Shown piece after piece: positions 24,320-33,574 of a DNA stretch of 64,000 nt. A model generated the notes under the pieces. The model did not search any database, was not told the DNA's origin, and was given only the letters and a program-made list of their open reading frames with translations. Origin of the DNA: Azolla caroliniana (Eukaryota > Polypodiophyta); NCBI GenBank assembly GCA_043228905.1, contig JBHGNT010000005.1:18600001-18664000 (forward strand), read 5' to 3'. Made by a program: the position numbers and the translations under genes. Numbering within the stretch: position 1 is the stretch's first letter; each line of letters begins with the position of its first letter.

Positions 24320-26190
24320 TTCATCCAATATGTCCAAAAAACTTTGGTCCAAGGGTTCGAGGGGTTCCTCGCTTTGGTGCTCCTGCTCCGGCTGTTGGTG
24401 CTGTGGTTGCTCATTCTCGGTTCAGGTGTTCTCGTCTCCCCCGGCTACATCCGTTCTCAACTCCTCTCTAGCTCCTTTTGGCTACTCCCGTCCGGCTCCT
24501 GTTGGTTGCTCCGATCCGGCTTCGGTTTTATTCGGAGGCTGATCCGCAGATTGTTCTTCATCACTGATGTTAATCGCCGCCTTCATTCGTGCCACCTTCT
24601 TTCGTCGATGCTCCCGTTCGAATCGCTCAAACTGGAGTTGGGTGCTGATCTGGTCATCGTCTAATCATTCCAACAGCCTTCAGACAACAACCAATTGCTC
24701 TCCAGCCAAGGACAGAAAGTCATCTGACAACTCTTCCCGAATGGTGACAATGCTTTCTGCATCCATCTTATAGAAGAGGTCGTCATCTTTTCTCCAGTTC
24801 TCGACGTCCGCTCGTAGGGTCCACTTTGTCCACCATTGCACAGAGCTTTCGTCAATCATCCTCTTCGTCCGTTCTTTCCATGCCAACAAAATGTCCCGGA
24901 TCTGGTTTAGCCCTAACTTGGACTTGTCCTCTGCGGCCTGCTTTTCCTCCTTCAATTTCCTTATCAGAGCCACGGTTGCCTAGGCCTGCACCCCATATTC
25001 CAGCAATTGGGTCTGATAGGTTGTTTGAACCCTATCTAGAGCCATTTTTGCTCGTTCAAACTCCTCGTAATGCTACAGGGTGAGCACCGTCCTTTCTCTT
25101 GCCGCCTACTCTAGTAGCTTCACCGACTCGACCGCCTTTGTCCGTTCCTCTGTCAGCGCATCCACTTTCTTTGCTACATCAGCCCAGAGTTCTTTGATCT
25201 TCTCTTGCTGCCGGTCACACGCTGTGATTAACTTCTTATGCTCTACATCAAGTTGTTTGTGATCTCGGTGCAGCTTCTCAAAATCATCTATTTTTTGTTT
25301 TAACTTCCGGTGTATTTGCCCTCGTGCGCGGTCCTCCCTGTTCTTTTGTTGCCGAGCTCCTCCTTGAGTCTTTCCATTTCCGTTTCAGCACTATGCCAGA
25401 GTTTCTCCTTTTCCTGAAGCAGTTTTTCTCTTTCTTCTTTGAGCCGGTCGTTGTTAGCTTGACTTTTTCGAAGGGTCTCGTCAATCCTCTGCTTCTCCTC
25501 CTCGGTTGTCTTCTTTTGCTCCCTTTCTCTGCCTTGTAGGGCCTCTTGAGCCGACAATTCCTCTTTCACGGTGGCTATTTCTTGTTCAAGCTCGTAATTA
25601 TTTATCGGTGCTGTGCTAGCCCCTGGTTCTTTGCTTGTTTGTGTATTACTCGGTGCCACCGACTCTGTGGTTGTATTTGGCCCTGTCTGGGTCGTATCAG
25701 CCGCTTGTTTCTTGGCCTTCTCCAACTCTTCTTCTAAGCTCTGGATCCGTGTCCGGGCCTTTTCTAATTCTTCGGTCGTGGCTAGCAACCGATCCATTTG
25801 CATCCTTTCTTCTTGCTCCATCCGGTTCACAAATCCCGACACCTGCTCCCCCAACCATCTCAACCATTGCCTGCAGGTTCCGTGTTGTATTGGGAGAACG
25901 AATGGCTGTTCGTGCTCTAGTCTTGGTTCAGGCTCTGTTCTAAACCATTGGGTCAGTGGCACCAATGTCTGCTTTGGACGATGTCCCTCATGCTGTTGTT
26001 CTTGAAGGCCCAGTGAGGTCCGATTCTCTGTACCCGGTTCCTACTGATCCGTGGTCACCGCTTTTGGCCTTATTTTCGATTTTGCCTCCGTCCGGGTTCT
26101 ACCACCACTGAGCAGGTCGTTGGGGCGTTGTCCAACATTGGACCTGATCCTTCCCCTTGTTGATATGTATCGCGCTTGCCTGGTCGACAT
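24320..26190 (-). pseudogene. Coiled-coil gag-like ORF of LTR element
   Basis: A minus-strand reading frame starting at ATG 26190 (MSTRQARYISTRGR) directly after an LTR end. Stops at about 26042, 25281, 25110, 25050, 24980 and 24660, and some frame changes, break it. The centre (25300-25860) is a long heptad-rich coiled coil with segments such as RIQSLEEELEKAKKQA and NDRLKEEREKLLQEKEKL. Another alpha-helical charged part lies at 24680-24970. There is no zinc knuckle, protease or polymerase. Long coiled-coil gag or accessory proteins occur in some plant LTR elements; this one could not be named. Being LTR-flanked, it is a non-autonomous element or a pol-deleted one. Confidence 0.5.
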
Positions 26191-26840
26191 TGTCGTGAAG
26201 ATCCATCACTATGTGCGGATCGTGAGGCAGAACCGCCGGGGTTCGGGACCGGAAGAACTCGAAGTACGCACAAGCTTTAGCAAGAAAGTATTTAAGATAG
26301 ATTGAGAGAGAGAAATTGAGATTAAATGCTTGACTTTAGATTGAGAGAGATTGAAATGGAGAGAGAGATTAAGATTGAACTTTTAACTTTTAGATTTAAG
26401 AAACAAGATATATCATCAATTGGATGACGAATTTTCTTCTTATTAAATTCTTTAATAGTACATCAATACCCTTTTGATCTTTTTCATCCACCCTTTTATA
26501 GATGCTCCCATTCATATGATGCACGTGAGGGTACAAGACATGCATACAATGCATGGAATGCATGTGAGCCATTTGGCGCTCATGCATCACATGTCACTCA
26601 ATCAAGCTCTAATATGAGAATTTACATGTAAAAGTATAATGATAGGAAATATAATTTCTAAAGAAATGATTTGGCTTAATGGTAAGCCTATTGTTTCCTA
26701 TCTTGGAGGTGCAAAGTTCGAGTCTTGCTTACATCTTTTTCGTTTATGCACAAAAACTATTAGGCTTTTGGACCAAATATCTTTAAGACATCATGCACGG
26801 CAATCAACCGACCCGACCAATCCGTCCGATTTGCATCCGT
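26191..26840 (-). repeat. LTR (family L1), minus orientation
   Basis: Reverse-complement relative of the block at 19760-20391. Minus-strand order: an antisense tRNA-like segment (26669-26732), TATA (TATAAAAGGG near 26491-26499), a purine/pyrimidine-rich leader with CT and TCTCTC words, then the U5 end ending CGACA at 26191. The coiled-coil ORF starts at the next base. The right end abuts the Gypsy G3 5' LTR at 26841. Confidence 0.7.
26669..26732 (+). other. tRNA-like segment inside L1 LTR
   Basis: GGCTTAATGGTAAGCC forms a perfect D-arm-like hairpin with a GG-containing loop. It is followed at tRNA-like spacing by a B-box-like AGTTCGAGTC. The T stem is poor, so this is not a working tRNA gene. 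It reads antisense to the LTR. Confidence 0.4.
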
Positions 26841-27424
26841 TGTCGTGGAGAAAACCGTCCCTAGGCGGAAACCGGGTATAACGTGTGTAAACCGTCCCTT
26901 ACACATGGGCATGATTTTTGTTGTACAGTACATAGATAGGTACAGCTAAGGTGAAATACTAGGTAGCACGCATTCCTTAGGGAGAAAATCGAGGCATATC
27001 CTTGTCCGAAAGGACAGGGAATAAACATGATGTAATGGATGGTAACGGCCTCCCTCCTTGGGCTATAAAAGAGAGGGAGAGGTATTGTGAAAGGGGATCA
27101 CGTTTTTGTGAAGGACGAAGTGCTGCCGGACTGGAATCGAGCTCTTCTCCTCTGTCTTCTCCATAGTCGTTCTGTGCAGGTTTTCGGGAGGTTGACTCTG
27201 CTCCGTGGAATGCCCGAGTGCTTCCAGTAGAGTCTCCATCTCGCGTTCTGTGCGTGTGCGTGTGTGTGTGCAGGCGTCGGAGCCTATCACTCGCCGGCTT
27301 GCCGGTTGTAACTCCTTGATATATATATATACATATACATTCGTTCTGTCTCCATTGTTCAGAGTCAGTTGCAACTCCTGCGAATTTGTGTGTCTATGCG
27401 CGTGTGAAGTACATCGGTAGTTTC
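26841..27424 (+). repeat. G3 5' LTR, left part
   Basis: Starts TGTCGTGGAGAAAACC. TATAAAAG is at 27064-27071. It carries CGTGTGCGTGTGTG and TATATATA runs. It is interrupted after GTTTC (27420-27424), which is the Copia target-site duplication. Confidence 0.9.
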
Positions 27425-27810
27425 TGTAAAAAGTAACGTGCAGAAGCAAGTATGAAAACCGAATAGAAGGAAGAAAACTCAGGTTTAATGGAGAGCTTGA
27501 GCTTACACAGTATATACAGGAGAGAGAAAACACAAGAACTATCTTTTTTTAAAAGATCTCGATTCACTACCATATACATATGTGTGTTCCATGAACACTT
27601 TTATACAAGTCTTCGAAGGACTGAGCGAAGTACTGACCGTACTTCAATGCTCTTTAAGAGCTCCTACGCTAACTCCCAAATATATTCCTCACGTAATATC
27701 TTTCCTAACGGCCTCCCGGTTTACGCACTCGGCCTAACCGATCGGTCCCAACCGATCCGGTCCTCGGCTTCTTCAGCCGATTCGGTCAATGTTGAGCTTG
27801 TCTCTCAACA
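27425..27810 (-). repeat. Copia 3' LTR
   Basis: 386 bp, TGTAAAAAG...CTCAACA. It matches 46914-47299 with about 14 mismatches, five of them clustered near its right end. Confidence 0.95.
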
Positions 27811-30800
27811 CTCCCCCTCAAGCTCAACTCGAGGCTCTTCGGGATCCTTGGGCTCACAGCTCCGGTTCCTCCTGGCTTCACGCCTCGCTCGCGCTCCTCG
27901 ACCTGTTCGACTCCACGCGCTTCGACCCTTCCGGTCGGCTTGTCTGCTCATGCGGCCCTTATTAGCTCTTCTGCTGTTGTGGTGTTGACGCTTCTCTTGC
28001 TGCCTTTTCTTCCGCTTGGGCCTCGATTGATTCAGCGTATCTGAATCAAACATCCGAACCGACTCGGCTACCTCCGATCGGTTTTCGCTCCCGTCCGAGT
28101 TGGCTGTCTCCAGCTCGTCTTCGGTCTTCTCGCCCTTGGTGGCGTCATCTTCACCATGCGTGGTTGGCTTCGGCTCTCTCCTTCGGCTGCTCCCCTTCTG
28201 TCCGCTTTCGGATTTTTCCGCGGGTCCGCCCTTGGCTTCTTCAGCCGATCCGAAGTCGAACTCGACAACTGAGTCAACAACCGAGTCAACCGACTTGGTG
28301 TCGCAGCCTCCGCTCCTTTCCTGCTGCTTTGCTTGGTCGTTCGGGACTGTTCTCCCCCTCAAGTTTGGCATGTCGAGGTGACGCAATCCGAGCGCACCGA
28401 AGAATTGCCGCAACTTGTCCAGACCAAGGGGCTTAGTGAAGATGTCGGCAGTCTGCCGATCCGTCAGAACGCACTGAAGTTCGACTTCACCGGAAAGGGC
28501 ATGCTCACAGACGAAATGGTAGTGCACCTCAATGTGCTTGGTCCGTGCGTGGAAAATGGGATTTTTCGCGAGCTGGATGCTGCTGAGGTTGTCGCAGTAG
28601 ATCGTCGTCGGATCTGACACCTCCTCTTGCAGGTCCTTAAGTAGCCGCTTCAACCATATGGCTTCGCATGTCGCGACAGCCGCTCCTCGGTACTCAGCTT
28701 CGGTGCTTGATAGTGCAACCGTCGGCTGCTTCTTACTGCTCCACGCGATCACGGCACTCCCGAGGGAGAACGCGTATCCGGACGTGGATCGGCGATCGGT
28801 GGCGTTGCCAGCCCAATTAGCATCAGTGTAGCCGACTAACTGCGCGGCTGCACCGGTCCGATATAGCAGTCCCCGGTCCTTAGTGCCGTTGACATACCGA
28901 AGTATGCGTTGCGCACACTGAAGGTGCTCCTCGGTAGGTCGCGCCATGAACTGACTAATCACTCCGACCGGATAACTGAGGTTGGGTCGGGTGATGGTCA
29001 AGTATATGAGGCTTCCGACAATTTGTCGGAACCTCGTCGGGTCGCATACCGTTCCCGTATCGGGACGAAGCTTGACGGTTCTGTCCAGAGGAGTCGAGAC
29101 TGACTTATAGTCGGCCATCCCGAATTTGAAGAGCATACTTAGCACGTAGTGACGTTGGCTGATCAATATGCCTTCGGGGGTACGGATCACTTCGATCCCA
29201 AGGAAGTAATGAAGGTCCCCCAGATCCTTCATGTCAAACGATGCCGCAAGTTGGAGCTTCACGCGGTCGATTTCACGTAGGTCGGCGCCGGTGATGACCA
29301 AGTCATCAACATATAGTAAAATACTAACCGGTCTGAGTCGACCTTTCCGGATGAACAGGGAAGAGTCCGATTTTGACGTGACGAAGCCCATCCAATGCAG
29401 TTGTTGCGTGATCTTCGCGTTCCAGACACGCGGGGCTTGCTTTAGTCCGTAAAGGGACTTCTTCAGTCGGCATACTGCCGAGGAGTTCGTTCCAGAATGA
29501 AATCCAGGGGGCTGTACCATGTACACCTGTTCCTCAAGGTCACCTTGAAGGAATGCATTCTTTACATCCATCTGATGTAAGTGCCACCCCTTCACCGCAG
29601 CTATTGCGAGCAAAACACGGACGATCGTCATTTTCACGACTGGCGCAAACGTCTCATCGTAGTCGATGCCGTGTTTTTGCGCGTAGCCCTTTGCCATTAG
29701 CCGAGCCTTGTACCGGTTGACCGAGCCATCGGTGTTGTACTTGACCTTGTACACCCACCTACACCCGATCGGTTTTACCCCTCTTGGTGCGTCAACCACC
29801 TAGGTCTCGTTCTCCGCCAATGCGTGCATCTCTTCCTCCATCGCGGCACGCCAATTCGCATCTTTAGCCGCTTTTGCGTAGCTCTCCGGCTCACGCACTT
29901 CCGCTACACGAGTCATGTACGCATAATGATGCGCCATGTACTCGTTGTATCCGAACCGCAAGACAGGATTCTTCTGGCGGGTAGATCGGCGTAATCTCAC
30001 ATTAGCCGATGTCGAGGCCTTCTTGGTCGACGCGGTCTTCACCTTTAAAGACCCGTCACCGGTTCCCTCGGAGTCGGACTCGCGTTGGTCTGACTCGTTC
30101 CTATCTGTGCCGGAATCCGACACCTTCTTCTTCCCTTTCTCTTTGCGTGTAAGCCGTCTCCTCGGCTTCCTGCGCGGGGAATGCACGATCGAGTCTCCAC
30201 TACTCGCCAGCTCTTCATCGGACTGGTCGTACCGACTCAATCGTCCAATCGGTCCACTTAAACGGAGTGAAATCGGACTCTCTTCGCGGGCCTCGATTTC
30301 GGGCTCATCTGGAGGCATCTCGGCCTTGCTGACCTCATCGTCAGAGCTCGGATTGGAGTCGGGGTTCGGAGTCGGGGGCTGGTACCAGGACGCGGACTCG
30401 TCAAACACAACGTCACGGCTAACACGCGCTTGTTTGGTGCGAGGGTTATAACACTTATAACCCTTCTGCTCGTCCGAGTAACCGACCAAGATGCATTTCT
30501 CGGCCTTTGCGTCCAACTTCCTCATTTTCTCCTTCGATACATGCACATACGCAATGCTACTGAACACCCTCAAGTGTCGCAAGTTCGGCTTCGTTCCGAA
30601 ATACAGCTCGTGCGCCGACACTTTGTCTCCGATCCGGTTCTGGATGTATACCGCAGTCCTTACTGCCTCGGCCCAGTAGAACTTGGGCAAGCTCTTCTCC
30701 TCCAACATTGCCCGTGCCGCTTCCACAACTGACCAATTCTTCCTCTCGGCCATGCCGTTCTGCTCTGGCGTGTATCTACAACTGAATTCGCACCGAATTC

Positions 30801-30970
30801 CCATTTGTTGTAGATAACCGTTGAATTGACCAGAAAAGTACTCTTTCCCGCGATCCGACCGCAGGCACTTGATCTTTCGTCCCGTTTCCGTTTCCACGAA
30901 CCCTTTGAGGTCCCGGAAACAGTCGAAGACTTCGGTCTTCCTCTCAATGAGGTAGATCCACGTGTGCCGC
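27807..30970 (-). pseudogene. Copia Pol: integrase C-half, RT, RNase H, basic tail
   Basis: Second part of the Copia polyprotein, after the B insertion. Integrase continues with SDRGKEY and the catalytic Glu in YTPEQNGMAERKN, then FSSIAYVHV. Reverse transcriptase opens with WRAAMEEEMHALAENET, where an in-frame TAG (29800-29802) replaces the expected Trp. It continues with FAPVVKMTIVR, KNAFLQGDL and the catalytic YVDDLVITG near 29300. RNase H has GYTDANWAG, SSTEAEYRG and the end motif TKHIEVHYHFV. After about 28380 the frame runs on for about 190 codons. These encode an acidic then Arg/Lys-rich extension (for example RPKRKKRQQEKRQHHNSRR) that ends at the LTR border. Such a tail is not standard for Copia. 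Confidence 0.92.
27811..27825 (-). other. Copia polypurine tract
   Basis: In minus orientation GAGCTTGAGGGGGAG lies directly before the 3' LTR. The purine run AGGGGGAG would prime plus-strand synthesis. Confidence 0.8.
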
Positions 30971-31675
30971 TGTCGTGCCTTTCGGCTCCGGATCGTTGCG
31001 TGAGTCGGGTGGGAACCGCCGAGGTTTTGGACTAGGAGGAAGAGGAATACAACTTAAGGCTAGCTATGAATAGTAGAAAGAGAAGTAAGATAGCAATCTC
31101 GTGAATCCCACGAGTTTAGTGTATTTAAAACAATATTTAGATTATAAGAGTAATTTAGATGGCAAAATTCGTGAATCCCATGAATATATTAGATTGATCA
31201 ATCCTTGTATATTAATCAACAACCTTATACATATTTCTCTCCTCCTTATATAAAGATGGAAGAGGCTAAGCATGGCTTCATGCCTTTTTCACCAAAAGTG
31301 TCCATGCACACTAAATGTGCATGTGATGCTTTGTCATTTCCTAAATATAGGGCTCATGCATGCTAGATGTGCATGAGTCACTTTTAATGTCACGTGTAAA
31401 TAAAATATTCACACCTTAAAGAATACATGATTTTTACCTTTTAATAAAGGTATGTGTAAATAAAGGTCTTATACGTATTAAATCTATATGTATAACACTA
31501 AAGATACGTTATTACAATGGTAAAGTTGAGGTTTATCTATGTGGAGGTGCAAGGTTCGAATCCTACTCTATGCACATGATAAATATTTTGATATATTATT
31601 TATTTATTTATATGTATCTAAAATCGGATATATTATTCTATGGTTTTCACGTAGTGTGTGGAATACACTACGACA
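30971..31675 (-). repeat. Element B 3' LTR
   Basis: 705 bp, 99% identical to 44454-45158. It contains an antisense tRNA-like B box (GGTTCGAATCC, near 31552) and short hyphenated palindromes (for example CATGCACACTAAATGTGCATG). The pol frame of B enters this LTR and stops at 31633-31635. Confidence 0.95.
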
Positions 31676-32844
31676 CTCGCCCCTTCCGAACCCGCACATC
31701 CTCCGGTATGTGCCGAAGTTCTCGATTCCTCATATCCGTCTTCACCTAAAGCTTCCTCCGATTCTCCCCTTATGTCGACTATGAGTTGTAATTCACTTTC
31801 TTCGCTTCCCGCATCACTGTGGTCTTCGTCCGATTGCTCCTCGTTGTCGGCCTTGGCTTGGATCACATAGGGTTTGTCGTCGGTCCGCTTCTTGAAAATC
31901 TTCACCTGCTTCCCGGCTATAGGCACTCGTAGTATTGTTCCATCCAACTCGGACAGTCGGTACGTTCCGTTGTCGAAGACTTTCCGAACCTCGTATGGCC
32001 CGAACCACCTTTTCGCGAATTTCCGCATCGTTGTATGTTGATGGTCCAAACTACTGTCATAGACGATCACCCAATCTCCTTCTTCAATCCTCCTCGGTCG
32101 TAGTCGGTGCTTTGTGTCGAACCGGCTTTTGTTCCGGAATCGTGCTTCTTGTTGTCGGCGTATTGCTTCTGCTATGTCTGCCGGTCTTCCCTCTAGTTGT
32201 CGTATCTGGACCGCTAATAGTTCTTCCCGGCTCATCTCTTCCTTCCACGGTAGCACTGTCCATGTTGCGATCGCGGTTTCCGTCGGCATTACCGGTGCTT
32301 GTCCGGTCATGAGTTCTGCCGGCATGTAACCGGTTACGGAGCTATGCGTCGTCCGATCCGCCCATAGCGCATATGGAAGCATCTGCAGCCAGTCCTTCAC
32401 CTTTCCATCGCATGCCTTCGCAAGTGCTTTCACGATCGGACTATGTCCTCGTTCGATTTTCCCGTTGGCCTCCGGATTGTATGCCGTTGTCAGCGTTAAC
32501 CGAACTCCGTGTTTGGCGAAGAATCCCCTAGCTTTGTCCGAGTCGAGTTCTCCCCGGTCCGCAATTACTTGTCCTACGCACCCGTACCTGCAAAATACTT
32601 CCTCCAAAAGAAATTGGCATACTACGGAACACGTTTTCCTCTGAAGCGCTCGACCTTCTACTTGATTCGTGAGATCTTCCCGAGCTAATACCAAGTATTT
32701 CTTTTGTCCGATCCCGGTCGACATGGCCACTATGTCGACCATCCACTTGAAGTTGATTGTCGGTGAGAATGTCGGATGTAACTCATCTCGATGTCGTACC
32801 CCAGAGTAGACTTGACATTTCTCGCAGCTTTCCGTGAACTCCGC
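31633..32844 (-). pseudogene. Element B Pol: integrase after the C insertion
   Basis: Continues the B polyprotein beyond element C. It has the second zinc pair in ESCEKCQV, catalytic Asp in FKWMVDIVAM, Asp in VIADRGELD and Glu in NPEANGKIERGH. These are followed by YMPAELMTGQAP and the C-terminal GPYEVRKVFDNGTYRL module. The frame has no internal stop here. It ends at 31633 inside the 3' LTR after an acidic tail (DEDHSDAGSEESE). Together with the part right of C it forms a complete zinc-binding and DDE integrase, apart from the insertion and an upstream frameshift. Confidence 0.9.
31676..31693 (-). other. Element B polypurine tract
   Basis: In minus orientation GGTTCGGAAGGGGCGAG sits directly before the 3' LTR; the AAGGGG core is the likely plus-strand primer. 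It overlaps the end of the pol frame. Confidence 0.7.
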
Positions 32845-33531
32845 TGTCGTGAAGAAAACCGCCCACAAGGGGAATCGGAGGAACAAGGCGTGGGGAAACG
32901 GCTCTACACGCACACGCGCGCCAAGAAGTACCTAAGGACGAAGTAGGTACATACGAGGATCCTAGGTGGGTAGATTCGGTTGGTGTGCAGTTAATGCCAA
33001 ACGGTCTCTGGACGGGATATAAAAGGAAGAGGAAGAATAGAAGTGGGGATCTCGCGCGGAGGGGACGAAGTGCTGCCGAACCGATTTCGAAGCTCCTCTC
33101 TCACTCCTGCTTTCTCTGTCTTCTGCTACATCGCGTACCTGTGCAGGTTTCGAGGAGGCTTGCGCTATTCCGTGGAACGCCCCGAGTGCGTCCTGCAGCA
33201 CCTCCGACCTGTTTCCCCCTTTCTGTGCGTCGCGTCATACAGGGGTCGGCATCTGATCGCCGCCCTGTTCGTTTTCGTTAGTATCTATTCCGTGCCCCAC
33301 CGTGGGTTGTAATACTTTAGTCTGTTATTTTCTTGCATTCATAAGTACATATCTTTCGTTGTTGCGTCCATCTGCGTCGGCGTTTATTTGTGATCTCTGT
33401 TTGTTGGGCCGTGTCCCTGTGCAATCTTCGGTTCTGTGTAATCGGTTCTCTCTCTCTCTCTCTTGCTCTTCGGTCCAAGACCCCCGTGGTCCCTCCTCCT
33501 TTCTGCACGCAAGGGCGTAGCAACCCCGACA
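32845..33531 (+). repeat. Element C 5' LTR
   Basis: 687 bp. TATAAAAG at 33018-33025 is the likely promoter. The U5 end carries GACCCCCGTGGTCCCTCCTC and ends CAACCCCGACA. It differs from the 3' LTR at two transitions. Confidence 0.97.
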
Positions 33532-33534
33532 TCT

Positions 33535-33554
33535 TGGTGAACCCGACGTGAAAG
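33535..33554 (+). other. Element C primer-binding site
   Basis: TGGTGAACCCGACGTGAAAG begins three bases after the LTR, as expected for a tRNA primer site starting TGG. The same word follows the LTR in G3 (TGGTGAACCTGACGTGAAC) and in B. I could not match it to a specific tRNA. Confidence 0.65.
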
Positions 33555-33574
33555 AGGCGGCAGAAGAGCAGGAA

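Noticed and set aside
26669-26732. Functional tRNA gene
   Set aside because: D arm and B-box-like words are present, but the T stem does not pair and no acceptor stem is found.
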